19,147 nucleotides of DNA from CAZGUX01 sp046160045 (GCA_046160045.1 JBJXGR010000448.1:1-19147); one strand, 5' to 3'. Shown: positions 1-7,391, counted from the first letter of the stretch. Numbers and translations: made by a program. Notes: generated by a model from the sequence alone, not told the origin.

Positions 1-239
1 GCCGCGAACCAGATGTTGATCCGCGACAGCAGCCGATGCCTGCCCGATCTCCAGCAGTACACCCCAACCAACACACCCGCCAGCTTCACCGCCACCAATC
101 CCAGCATGGGATTGCCGGAGTGCGCAACGGCCGCCCGGATGATCGGATTGCTCTCCTCCACGCCGTGTACCAAAAACGCGATTGTGGTAAGCAAATCCAG
201 AAGCTGCAGGTAGATGTACTGGACAACGCTCAGGGCCAT
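1..239 (-). CDS. DUF5658-like small membrane protein (C-terminal part outside window)
   Basis: The minus strand reads open from an ATG at 239 to the window edge, giving about 79 residues that begin MALSVVQYIYLQLLDLL. The layout is a first membrane helix ending in a TTIAFLVHG segment, then a polar loop with EESNP, then a second hydrophobic helix (MLGLVAVKLAGVLVGVY) and a basic stretch. The order helix, E-x-NP loop, K-containing helix resembles the DUF5658 family of small integral membrane proteins of unknown role. AGGA lies about 7 nt upstream of the ATG. It lies 97 bp downstream of the ribulokinase gene on the same strand, so cotranscription is possible. The family assignment rests on pattern only, and the 3' end is missing. 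Confidence 0.6.
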   Translation of the reverse strand, partial: MALSVVQYIYLQLLDLLTTIAFLVHGVEESNPIIRAAVAHSGNPMLGLVAVKLAGVLVGVYCWRSGRHRLLSRINIWFA

Positions 240-336
240 GTAGGTTCCTAGAAATACCGCCATCCCTAGTCTACTAAGGTAAACCCCTGATAAACAAGAG
301 GGTTCTAGTACTTTCCTCCATACTGTCGATGCCGGA

Positions 337-1932
337 TCATGCGTGCCCCGGGCACGGCCCGCGAGCGGATTCGGCGATTCGCCGCAATGCCGGAAGGACA
401 TCACCGGCGGGAATGGGTGCGCTGGCGGGTTGGCCAAAGCCGAAATAAACGTTCCGGAACAGGCCGTAGAGCTGCTCGTACCGGCTCGCGGCGTCCGGTT
501 GGGGTTCGACGACACGATACTGGGGACACAACGCGTCCTGGGCGGCTTCGACCGATGGGAAGGCGCCCGCCGCCAGGAATGCGAAGATGGCCGAACCCAG
601 GCTGGTGACCTCCGTCTTCGGGACCAACACCGGTTTGTTCAGGACGTTGGCATACACCTGGTTGAGGACTTCGCTCCTCTGGGGGATTCCGCCGCCATTG
701 ATCACCTGCCGGATGGGGACGTCATACTCCTGCATACGTTCCAGGATCATGCGGGTGTGGAAGGCGGTCCCTTCGATGGCCGCGAACAATTCATCCTGGG
801 CAGTGTGGGTCAGCTTCCATCCCAGGGTCACACCCCCCAAGTCCGCATTGCCGATGACGGAGCGGTCGCCGTTGTCCCAGATGACCCGCAGGAGTCCGGT
901 TTGGCCGGCCCGGAAGGACTCCAACCCGCGCGACAGATCCGCCACGCTCGAACCGGCGCGGCGCGCGATGGAATCGAACACGTCGCCCGATGCGGACAGG
1001 CCGGACTCGATGCCGGTCATGTTGGGGTGAATGGAGCCGGGCACGACGCCGGAAACCCCCGGGATCAGCCGGATGTTCTCACCGATGGCCATGATGCAGG
1101 TGGACGTGCCGATGACATTCACGACGTCGCCCACCCGCACGCCCGCGCCGATGGCGTCCCAGTGGGCATCGAGGGCTCCGACGGGGATGGGGATGCCGGG
1201 GCGCACGCCAAGGTTGGCGGCCCACTCGCCGCAAAGCCTTCCGGCGAGCTGATCGGAAGTCGCATAACGGCCGCCGATCTTGGCCCTTACCCCCGCGAAC
1301 AGCGGGTCGACCGTGGTGAGAAACTCCTCGGGAGGCAATCCGCCGAGTGACGCGTTCCACATCCACTTATGGCCCATCGCGCACACGCTGCGGGGAGCCT
1401 GCTCCGGGGCGCGGATTCCACACAGCACCGCCGCAATCAGATCGCAATTCTCCATGGCGGTGACGAACCCGGCGCGCTTGTCCGGATTGTGCCGTAGCCA
1501 GTGGAGGACTTTCGCCAGGCCCCATTCGGAAGAGTAGAACCCCCCGCACCAGTTGATGGCTTCGAGACCGGTGCGATGGGCGGTCTCGGTGATTCGTTGC
1601 GCCTCGCGCCACGAGCGGTGGTCGCACCAGAGGTAGTAGTCGTCAATCGGCTCCAATCCTCCGCCGACGGGAACCACGCTCGATCCGGTCGTGTCGATCG
1701 CCAGGGCCTCGATCTGCGCACCCGTCACGCCGGCGCTGGCGAGCGCTTTGTGCATGGCATCCACCAGGGCGCGAAGCTGATCGGCATGGCTCTGCGTGGC
1801 GTGATCGGGGTCCTCCCGCTTGCGATGAAGTGCATACTCTCCGGACCCAGAGCCCAGACGTCCGCGCTGGCTGTCGACGATCGAAACCCGCACACTCAGC
1901 GTGCCGAAATCCACCCCTGCGACAATGCTCAT
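337..1932 (-). CDS. araB: Ribulokinase (AraB-type FGGY carbohydrate kinase)
   Basis: This cytoplasmic kinase is expected to phosphorylate L-ribulose to L-ribulose 5-phosphate in arabinose catabolism, using ATP. The 531 residues are close to the usual AraB length (about 550-570). The N-terminal phosphate-binding loop reads GVDFGTLSVRVSIVDS (residues 6-21). The middle has the AraB-like segments YYLWCDHRSWREA and NWCGGFYSSEWGLAKVLHWL. The second FGGY domain has GALDAHWDAIGAGV followed by NVIGTSTCIM and then INGGGIPQRSEVLNQ, the ATP-site region of FGGY kinases. No araA or araD gene is visible, so the substrate is inferred from overall resemblance; another ketopentose is possible. The start at 1932 has AGAAG and AAGGA upstream. 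The 815 bp upstream hold repeats and no clear promoter. Confidence 0.9.
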   Translation of the reverse strand: MSIVAGVDFGTLSVRVSIVDSQRGRLGSGSGEYALHRKREDPDHATQSHADQLRALVDAMHKALASAGVTGAQIEALAIDTTGSSVVPVGGGLEPIDDYYLWCDHRSWREAQRITETAHRTGLEAINWCGGFYSSEWGLAKVLHWLRHNPDKRAGFVTAMENCDLIAAVLCGIRAPEQAPRSVCAMGHKWMWNASLGGLPPEEFLTTVDPLFAGVRAKIGGRYATSDQLAGRLCGEWAANLGVRPGIPIPVGALDAHWDAIGAGVRVGDVVNVIGTSTCIMAIGENIRLIPGVSGVVPGSIHPNMTGIESGLSASGDVFDSIARRAGSSVADLSRGLESFRAGQTGLLRVIWDNGDRSVIGNADLGGVTLGWKLTHTAQDELFAAIEGTAFHTRMILERMQEYDVPIRQVINGGGIPQRSEVLNQVYANVLNKPVLVPKTEVTSLGSAIFAFLAAGAFPSVEAAQDALCPQYRVVEPQPDAASRYEQLYGLFRNVYFGFGQPASAPIPAGDVLPALRRIAESARGPCPGHA

Positions 1933-2300
1933 CTTCTACGTTGTCCTTTCCCTGCGCTGGGCGATATATGTGGCCCCTACCGTTTCAGCTTTCTACAAGG
2001 CCGGCCAGAGACCCAAAGGCGCTAACATCGTGCCAGCAACCAGCCAGAAATTGTGGCGCGGACACTCGTGCCGGCAGCGTCGAGACTCTTCTGCTTCCGC
2101 GACCATAGCTTGACACAGGCGGTGCCTTTTCGAAAGCCCCACAGATGCGGTTCGGAGCCGTTCTTCAACCGGCAAGGCCGGCTGGGTCCGGCAAAGGCGG
2201 ATCCTCGATCCGCATCGGAAGTTTCTACATTCCACGATGCGCCTGGGGGGCCGAATCCAGCGGCCCTGGCCAGCGCTGGCCGGCCGGAGACCGGCTATTT
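1933..2300. other. Intergenic stretch upstream of the ribulokinase gene, no gene seen
   Basis: No reading frame here has protein-like composition or recognisable family signals. At 2052-2086 there is an imperfect short hairpin built on GGACACTCGTGCC, related in pattern to the perfect hairpin at 2713-2730 on the other side of the repeat array. I find no convincing sigma-70 promoter for the minus-strand ribulokinase gene. Confidence 0.5.
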
Positions 2301-2516
2301 GTGGTGCCAGGCACCACGCGGCTGCGTAGTCCCAGGGGCGCAGTCTGTTTCATTCCGGCACACTTTCGTGGTGCCAGGCACCACGCGACTGGGTCGTCCC
2401 AAGGACGTAGCCGGTTCATTCCGGCACACCTTTCGGGGTGCCAGGCACCACGCGGCTGCGTAGTCCCAGGGGCGCGGTCGGTTCATTCCGGCACACTCTC
2501 GTGGTGCCAGGCACTG
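2301..2516. repeat. Tandem array of ~67-bp units, each starting with a 17-bp palindrome
   Basis: Units begin at 2301, 2368, 2435 and 2501, giving periods of 67, 67 and 66 bp; the fourth is partial and decays after about 15 bases. Each unit opens with GTGGTGCCAGGCACCAC, a perfect 8-bp inverted repeat around one central A (unit 3 has one substitution), followed by GCG and a variable middle such as GCTGCGTAGTCCCAGGGGCG. Each unit ends in TTCATTCCGGCACAC plus a few bases. Unit 2 differs most in its middle part. The array lies between the ribulokinase and beta-propeller genes and encodes no plausible protein. The units are contiguous with no unique spacers, so it is not CRISPR. Confidence 0.9.
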
Positions 2517-2712
2517 AGCGGCAGCGGTCCAGACGGACCGCCTCACATCAACCCATTCGAGCGCATCTGGTACCGGTCGAAGAAGCCAAAAGGAGGCCAT
2601 ACTCAAGCTCAAGGGCGAAGTAAAGGGCGGCCTCGCAGGGGGACTAAGGTCCCTCTGCACGATAAAGCGTGCGCCACGAAAGCCGGCGTTCGACAAGTAG
2701 AAAACTTGGGAG

Positions 2713-2730
2713 CTCGACATTCGTGTCGAG
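2713..2730. repeat. Perfect 7-bp hairpin downstream of the beta-propeller gene
   Basis: CTCGACA-TTCG-TGTCGAG forms a perfect 7-bp stem with a four-base loop, 17 bp past the stop of the minus-strand gene ending at 2748. It could act as a weak terminator, because on the minus strand a short T run (TTTT) follows about 8 bases later. That spacing is not typical of an intrinsic terminator. An interspersed palindromic repeat is the other reading, since a degenerate relative lies near 2060. Confidence 0.5.
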
Positions 2731-2747
2731 GCAACTTCGCTACTTCA

Positions 2748-4046
2748 TCACCTGCGGGCGGCGATGCCGAACAATGTTCCCTGGCCACGCAGATAGATCG
2801 CACCGCCGGCGATGGCCGGCGTCGAGATGAACATCTGGTCGGCCAACGTATTGGTGGCCAGCACTTCAAACGTCTCGCCCAGTTTCACTACCACCACGTC
2901 GCCGTCTTCGGTGGCCAGGTACAGCTTGCCGCCCGCCGCGACGGGCGACGCCTTGAAGCTGTACGCTCTCGGCAGCCGCTGAAGATGATAGTAGGGCTTG
3001 CCGGTCGAGGCGTCAAAGCAGCTCAGCAGGCCGTTGTCGGAAATGAAGTAGATCTTGCCGTCGACGAGCACGGGAGAAGCGGAGTACGAGTTGCCGCGTT
3101 GGTTGGTCCACACGATCGCATCGGTGCCGGTCAGGTCGCCAGTGCGGCCCAGTCGGATCGTCAGCAGATTCGGCTCGCGATGCCCGCTCATGACGATCAC
3201 GGTACCGTTATGGACGACCGGCGCCGGGATCACGTTGGTCCCGAGTCCGGCGCATTCCCACACCAGTTTTCCCGTTTTGAAGTCATACGCGCGCACACGT
3301 TTGGAAGCGCTGACGATCACCTGTTTACGGCCATTCACCTCGGCGACCAGAGGGGGCGACCAGGAGCTCACCTCGTCGCGGTCGACCTTCCACAACTCCT
3401 TGCCGGAGTCCTTGTCGAGCGCCAGCAGGTACGAGCCGGTTTCCTGGTCGAAATTCAGCAGAAGCTTTCCGTCATGAAGGACGGGCGCGACGCCTTCTCC
3501 AAAGGCATTGCGCATCCGCATCGGTGGAAACGCCTTGTGCCATTGCAGGTTTCCTTTCAGGTTGTAAACGTAGAGCCCGCGCGAGCCGAAGAACGCGTAG
3601 ACCCGCTTCCCGTCGGTCACCGGGCTATTCGAAGCGAAGCTTCCGTAGCGGTGGTGATAGCCCTCGTGCGGCGTTGCGGTCGTGGCAACTCGCTCCCACA
3701 GGACCTTTCCGTTGCGCCGGTCGATGGCCATGACGACGAACTTGTGTTCGATGCCTCCCGCGAATCCACCGCCCGGACGCCCCCGTGGCCGCTCAGTCTT
3801 CTCGATCGGCACGGCCGGAACCGCCGTGGTGACAAAGATCGTGTCACCCCACAACACCGGAGACGAAAACCCTCTCCCCGGAATGGGAATCTTCCAGACG
3901 ATGTTCTCCGTGTCACTCCAGCGAAGGGGAGCGTGTCCTCGTGCAACACCGGTCTCGGAAGGTCCTCGCCAGCGGGCCCAATCATCAGGGCTTCCCGCAA
4001 GAGCGGGCATCACGACTGCAATCATGCACCAAAAGGGAAAACGCAT
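2748..4046 (-). CDS. Secreted PQQ-type beta-propeller (quinoprotein-like) protein
   Basis: The 432-residue product starts with a signal peptide (MRFPFWCMIAVVMPALAGS), so it is expected in the periplasm. The mature start, DDWARWRGPSETGV, is the characteristic opening of the bacterial PQQ-like/WD40-like propeller family. Blade repeats follow as SPVLWGDTIFVTT, FASNSPVTDGKRVYAFFGS, APVLHDGKLLLNFD, SPPLVAEVNGRKQVIVS, APVVHNGTVIVMS, ASPVLVDGKIYFIS, ASPVAAGGKLYLATEDG and TPAIAGGAIYLRG. Several blades carry the dsGkxlW pattern (NGKVLWE, SGKELWK, TGKLVWE). The family includes dehydrogenase-like and BamB-like scaffold proteins; no PQQ-binding disulphide or calcium ligands can be assigned, so the activity is unknown. 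It sits 176 bp downstream of the URO-D-like gene, separated from it by a terminator, so it probably has its own promoter. Confidence 0.85.
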   Translation of the reverse strand: MRFPFWCMIAVVMPALAGSPDDWARWRGPSETGVARGHAPLRWSDTENIVWKIPIPGRGFSSPVLWGDTIFVTTAVPAVPIEKTERPRGRPGGGFAGGIEHKFVVMAIDRRNGKVLWERVATTATPHEGYHHRYGSFASNSPVTDGKRVYAFFGSRGLYVYNLKGNLQWHKAFPPMRMRNAFGEGVAPVLHDGKLLLNFDQETGSYLLALDKDSGKELWKVDRDEVSSWSPPLVAEVNGRKQVIVSASKRVRAYDFKTGKLVWECAGLGTNVIPAPVVHNGTVIVMSGHREPNLLTIRLGRTGDLTGTDAIVWTNQRGNSYSASPVLVDGKIYFISDNGLLSCFDASTGKPYYHLQRLPRAYSFKASPVAAGGKLYLATEDGDVVVVKLGETFEVLATNTLADQMFISTPAIAGGAIYLRGQGTLFGIAARR

Positions 4047-4181
4047 AGGGATTACACGTCAAAGCGTACCAGATGCCCTGTTTCGCCTACCGAGCCGGCC
4101 GAAGGCGTGCCGTGGCGAGACCGGTCGGCGTCCAAGGCGGGCATGTCTGCTCGCTTGCGGCTCTGCCGATTCAGAAGCTCA

Positions 4182-4211
4182 CAAAAGAAGACCGGCTTGT
4201 TTCCCGGTCCT
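4182..4211 (-). terminator. Rho-independent terminator of the URO-D-like gene
   Basis: Read on the minus strand, AGGACCGG, an eight-base loop (GAAACAAG) and CCGGTCTT form an 8-bp stem with one G-T pair, followed by a T-rich tail (CTTTTGT). The stem begins about 12 bp after the stop of the gene ending at 4223. The wobble pair is stable only on the minus-strand transcript (it is A-C on the other), which supports minus-strand use. Confidence 0.8.
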
Positions 4212-4222
4212 GATACGGGCCG

Positions 4223-5332
4223 TCAGCGCACCCGCCAAAAGTCTCTTCCTTTATTCAGTATTGCCGCCGCACTCTCCCAGCCGTGGGGACACTCGCATCC
4301 ATAGATGAGTCCGGTAGAGATGCCGGGGCGAAAGTCCGGCAGTCCTTCCTGGATCCATAGAGTCGCCACCTGATGGCGGGCTCCCTGCCGTTGGAGGGAC
4401 TCAAGCGTGTAGGACGGGTTGCGGCGAGGGTTGTCGAATCCCATTTCGATTCCACGCAGGCCGTCGGTTTCCAAACGCAGCCCGTGAGAATGCAGCCGGT
4501 CGCCACAATAGTGCATGTAGCCTCCTCGGAAAGCCTCAAACACACGCTGGTTGTAAGGGCGGCAGAACTCGGCGTACAGGCGGGCCGACAGGTTGACGGC
4601 GACGTCGTCGACGACGCGGACCCCGCCGGGCACACTGTAGCCAAAGTGCACTGCCGTCTGACCAGGCTCTCCGATCAGTTCCTTTTGGCGTTGGGTGAAG
4701 GCGATGGTGGTGCGGGTAATCAGGTCGAGCAGAGCGTGGACCAAGTCCGGTTCGTCGTGGATCGCGAGATAGATCTCTTCTCCCCACAGCAGGTGCGCGG
4801 TGTCAAAAGGGCCCTGGGTGTCGGAAACGAAGACGCGGACATGGTGGCCGAGTGGAGGAGAATCGTCGAGGACCTGCCGATAGAATGCCTCTGTCCGCAG
4901 CACGCGCCGGCCCCAGCCAAAATCCATATCGGGCACACCCTGAGCCACAACTGCCCGAATCGATTCGGAAGAGCGAAGCGGCTCCACCCAGGGCGTCTCG
5001 TCGTCGATCACGATGAGCCGCGCGCCGAGCAGCGAGGCGACCACGCCGGGACCGAAATGAGCGCGAATCGCCAGCATCCGGTCGTCTTTCAGCACGCTTC
5101 CCACGTACACCTGCTGGAGTTCGTTCCACAGCATCTTCTCCGGGTCATCGAGGGTCTCGTGGTACGGATACAACGGCCACTCGGGAGGCTGCGCGCCGAG
5201 CAAGAGGAAGGGTATGCGTTCGAGCGGCCGGTGTCGCCAGGCATCCTCCTGCAACTTACGCGCCTCGGCAAGGTGAGGGGGATCGAGCGAATCGGCGATC
5301 CTCGCCAGCGCTTCCGGCAGTTTTGCCTTCAT
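4223..5332 (-). CDS. Uroporphyrinogen decarboxylase-fold (URO-D/MtaA-like) protein
   Basis: The product of about 369 residues is placed in the URO-D superfamily, which includes heme-pathway decarboxylases and corrinoid methyltransferases such as MtaA and CmuA. The signs are the C-terminal half: YAEFCRPYNQRVFEAFRG, then the YMHYCGDRLHSHGLRLETDGLRG region, then GIEMGFDNPRRNP. The HYCGD segment is where the methyltransferase-like members carry metal-ligand residues. The gene lies outside any heme cluster, so a methyltransferase or catabolic role is more likely than heme synthesis. I chose the ATG at 5332 instead of 5353 because GGGAGG lies six bases upstream of it, inside the longer frame. A strong terminator follows the stop. 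The substrate is unknown. Confidence 0.75.
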   Translation of the reverse strand: MKAKLPEALARIADSLDPPHLAEARKLQEDAWRHRPLERIPFLLLGAQPPEWPLYPYHETLDDPEKMLWNELQQVYVGSVLKDDRMLAIRAHFGPGVVASLLGARLIVIDDETPWVEPLRSSESIRAVVAQGVPDMDFGWGRRVLRTEAFYRQVLDDSPPLGHHVRVFVSDTQGPFDTAHLLWGEEIYLAIHDEPDLVHALLDLITRTTIAFTQRQKELIGEPGQTAVHFGYSVPGGVRVVDDVAVNLSARLYAEFCRPYNQRVFEAFRGGYMHYCGDRLHSHGLRLETDGLRGIEMGFDNPRRNPSYTLESLQRQGARHQVATLWIQEGLPDFRPGISTGLIYGCECPHGWESAAAILNKGRDFWRVR

Positions 5333-5338
5333 GAGGTC

Positions 5339-5344
5339 CCTCCC
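5339..5344 (-). promoter_or_regulatory. Shine-Dalgarno site fixing the URO-D-like start
   Basis: GGGAGG on the minus strand ends six bases before the ATG at 5332. The in-frame ATG at 5353 lies upstream of this site and has no comparable signal, so the shorter protein is preferred. Confidence 0.6.
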
Positions 5345-5469
5345 AGTCTGCATGCCCTGGGCCGATGACCTCCGGATGCCCCACCTTGCGCAAAGGTTGG
5401 TATTTCAGCCATCCTCTCAGCGCTCCCGGTACACCACGGGGATGCGACTCCGGCCGGAGGAGATCAAGG

Positions 5470-5513
5470 GCTGACTGCTGAAAGCTGAAAGCTAACTGCT
5501 GACTGCTGAAAGC
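5470..5513. repeat. Heptanucleotide tandem repeat, about six copies
   Basis: The units read GCTGACT, GCTGAAA, GCTGAAA, GCTAACT, GCTGACT, GCTGAAA, then GC. All share GCT(G/A)A and alternate between CT and AA at the end, giving a higher-order 28-bp spacing between the two GCTGACT-GCTGAAA pairs. It lies just 3' of the minus-strand gene ending at 5526, in its likely untranslated tail. The 7-base period is out of step with codons, and no frame here is credible. Confidence 0.85.
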
Positions 5514-5525
5514 CGGCTACTGCCA

Positions 5526-6362
5526 TCAAAACCGCCGAGACGGAAATCCGACCCCGCCGCTGCTCTTTTGGCTCGGGAGCGGACCGCCCCCGGTTTCCGA
5601 CATCCGCCGCCCGCTCGTGTAGGCGCCGGAAAAATCCAGTTCGCCTTCGTCGAAGTCCAGATTGCGATCAAGCACCATTTCCACCGTGCTGCCTTTGGCC
5701 AGGACGGCGTCCGGTCCGCGGGTCAGAAGGACGCCAATGAGCCCCGCCGCCGCGCCGGCGCCCGCGCCGATCCCCAGGCCCTTACCCCAGTTCCCGGACG
5801 CCGCGCCGCCGATCGCTCCGACCGAAGCCCCGGCGCTGGTTGCCTCTCCGACCGTGCGGGCGTCTCCCGACTTGTTGCCTTCGCTCGAGATCTTGCCTTC
5901 TTCGCGATCGAAGCTCTCCGCCGCCCGCCCGTCCATCGCCGTCAGCCGGCCCCGGAAGTCGCGCGTCACTCCATTCGGCAGCGTCAGCGAGTCGAAGCGC
6001 ACGAACATCTCGCCACGCCCTTTGATTCGTCCTGGCCGCTTTACCTGGGTGACCGTCCCCATGACGTAACTGCCTGGCGGAATCACCACGCGCCCGTCGA
6101 CCACGATCGGAAAGGCCGTCTCCAGGTAGACCCGGTCTCCGATGGCCGAGTGCTTCGTGCTGACGCTGTTGATCAGGCTCAGCGGAATCTTCGTGCCGGA
6201 GCTGACCTGGTGCGTCGGCCCCGCGGCCTCGGGAGCCTTTGTCTTTCGCCAACCCTCGTCCTGCGCCCCGGCCGCCGGGGAAGCTTCCTGAGCCAGCACG
6301 AGAGCCGCCGGCAACAGCCAGAACGCCGCGCCGATTCGAACGGGCCGAGCCAACTGAAACAT
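5526..6362 (-). CDS. Exported protein with VirB10/TrbI-like beta region and glycine-rich helix
   Basis: The 278-residue product has an N-terminal signal peptide (core AAFWLLPAALVLAQEA). Residues about 50-140 read as a beta-rich module: SSGTKIPLSLINSVSTK, then GDRVYLETAFPIVVDGRVVIPPGS, then VMGTVTQVKRPGRIKGRGE. This GTxIP...L...V.S..GD.V...T..PV..g..vvIP.G...G.V arrangement resembles the core of VirB10/TrbI-type proteins. Residues about 170-215 are a Gly/Ala-rich helix (GASVGAIGGAASGNWGKGLGIGAGAG) of glycine-zipper type that may insert in or associate with a membrane. The C-terminus has GSTVEMVLDRNLDF followed by a disordered tail. No type IV secretion genes are nearby, so a cell-envelope role is more likely than conjugation. 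The specific function is unknown. Confidence 0.7.
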   Translation of the reverse strand: MFQLARPVRIGAAFWLLPAALVLAQEASPAAGAQDEGWRKTKAPEAAGPTHQVSSGTKIPLSLINSVSTKHSAIGDRVYLETAFPIVVDGRVVIPPGSYVMGTVTQVKRPGRIKGRGEMFVRFDSLTLPNGVTRDFRGRLTAMDGRAAESFDREEGKISSEGNKSGDARTVGEATSAGASVGAIGGAASGNWGKGLGIGAGAGAAAGLIGVLLTRGPDAVLAKGSTVEMVLDRNLDFDEGELDFSGAYTSGRRMSETGGGPLPSQKSSGGVGFPSRRF

Positions 6363-6450
6363 GGTGGAATTCCTTTCCCTTATCTACTTAAACGCGTTTC
6401 GCCGCCAGGGGTTTCGCGCGAAATGCGCTCTCCGCCGGATCGGCTCCTCT

Positions 6451-7239
6451 CTAGTCCAGCGTAAACACAAACGGCTCGCCGTGAATCATTTCCTGATAGC
6501 CCACGTCCGGCGCCGCCAGTTTAAGCGACGCCCGGAATTGCTTGGGGTCTACCGAGTTGTCGGCGAACATGTCGTAATGGCACGGAATCGCCGCCTTCGG
6601 CGAAATCCGGCTCACCAGTTGCGCCGCCTCCCAGTGTGACAGGTTGTTGAATCCGCCGTTGATGCACGTGATCACGAGGTCGGGTTTGTGTTTTCCCGCC
6701 GCCGCCAGCAACTCCGTGTAGTCCGTATCGCCCGTCATATAGATGCGCGGCCCGCTCCCGAATTGAAACACGAACCCCATGTGGTTCAAATCGGTATCGT
6801 CCGTCGGTAACGCAAAGGTTCCGTGTAGGGTTACGTCCTTGATCTGCAGCCGGCATTGGGGCCAGGAGGGCTGAATCCGTCCCGTTTCGACACCTTCCGA
6901 CCGGTAGACCTCGCAACTCGGGTGGGGTCCGACAAACTGAATGGTGTCCTTATTGCGAAGGCCCCGGATGGTGTACGGGTCGGTGTGATCGGCATGATTG
7001 TGCGTGCAGGTGAAGACATCCACATCGAGGTCCTCCGGCGCGATCAACACGGGCACGCGCCGCTCCAGGTTCAGCCCCAGGCCGCTGAAGACATGGGCGC
7101 AGGAATTGGTGAGGTACAGATCGCTGGAAACCACTGTACCCTCTGGAGTTTTGAAGATGAAGCCGTTCTGTCCCAGCCACCAGATCGCCACCGATTTCGG
7201 GGGCACCGGATATGCCCGGATCTCGTGCATCAGGCCCAT
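6451..7239 (-). CDS. Metallo-beta-lactamase-fold hydrolase, UlaG-like
   Basis: From the ATG at 7239 the product has 262 residues. It shows the metal-binding HxHxDH motif as THNHADH (His80, His82, Asp84, His85 in this numbering), then MTGDTDY with the third-motif aspartate and IPCHYDMF with the last histidine. WWLGQNGFIFKTPEG at the N-terminus and the whole layout are typical of the UlaG/L-ascorbate-6-phosphate lactonase-like branch of the metallo-hydrolases. The true substrate is unknown, and no ascorbate genes are present. A start at 7290 would add an unlikely Arg-rich stretch; the start at 7239 has AGGG about 8 bases upstream. It is divergent from the flagellar operon, so the 152 bp between them carry both promoters. 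Confidence 0.8.
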   Translation of the reverse strand: MGLMHEIRAYPVPPKSVAIWWLGQNGFIFKTPEGTVVSSDLYLTNSCAHVFSGLGLNLERRVPVLIAPEDLDVDVFTCTHNHADHTDPYTIRGLRNKDTIQFVGPHPSCEVYRSEGVETGRIQPSWPQCRLQIKDVTLHGTFALPTDDTDLNHMGFVFQFGSGPRIYMTGDTDYTELLAAAGKHKPDLVITCINGGFNNLSHWEAAQLVSRISPKAAIPCHYDMFADNSVDPKQFRASLKLAAPDVGYQEMIHGEPFVFTLD

Positions 7240-7337
7240 GCTCACAACCCTAGCAAGTCGGGTTCGCCGGCGCCAATGCCCCCGCGGCAACTTTCTGTCA
7301 CCGGCAAATTTCCGTCACTCTCAAACCGCTCAAACGG

Positions 7338-7345
7338 GCCGATAA
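7338..7345 (+). promoter_or_regulatory. Candidate sigma-28 -10 box upstream of flgB
   Basis: GCCGATAA matches the sigma-28 (FliA) -10 consensus at all eight positions and lies 46 bp before the flgB ATG, giving a leader of about 40 nt. The -35 region is poor: the only TAAA-like string is TCAAA, three bases nearer than the usual spacing. On its own this is suggestive only. Confidence 0.35.
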
Positions 7346-7362
7346 GTCAGGCTTGGAATGTT

Positions 7363-7379
7363 TTGGCAAGCCGCTTGCA
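7363..7379 (+). promoter_or_regulatory. Candidate sigma-54 promoter of the flagellar operon
   Basis: TTGGCAAGCCGCTTGCA matches the -24/-12 consensus TTGGCACGNNNNTTGCA with one substitution (A for C) and has the invariant GG-N10-GC spacing (GG 7365-7366, GC 7377-7378). Sigma-54 control of rod and hook genes is common in bacteria with tiered flagellar regulation. The oddity is distance: the predicted start, about 7390, is only two bases before the flgB ATG, so the transcript would be nearly leaderless unless translation starts further in. Confidence 0.5.
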
Positions 7380-7391
7380 CGAAGCTCTTGC

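Noticed and set aside
270..305. Hairpin between the ribulokinase stop and the DUF5658-like gene as a terminator
   Set aside because: The stem is only about five to six pairs with a ten-base loop, and no T run follows on the minus strand.
343..1350. Plus-strand frame of 335 codons opposite the ribulokinase gene
   Set aside because: It is a shadow frame of a high-GC gene; the minus frame carries all FGGY kinase motifs.
2111..2140. TTGACA-like string as a plus-strand promoter
   Set aside because: No -10 box lies at 16-18 bases and no plus-strand gene follows.
2301..2516. CRISPR array
   Set aside because: The whole 67-bp unit repeats, with no unique spacers, and no cas genes are present.
2145..4304. 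Long plus-strand open frame of more than 700 codons over the repeat array and the beta-propeller gene
   Set aside because: It is the antisense of the propeller gene plus non-coding repeat; composition is Arg/Gly/Pro-rich with no domain, and the minus frame has a signal peptide and clear blades.
4373..5368. Plus-strand frame of about 330 codons opposite the URO-D-like gene
   Set aside because: It has no family features; the minus frame has URO-D motifs, a ribosome-binding site and a terminator.
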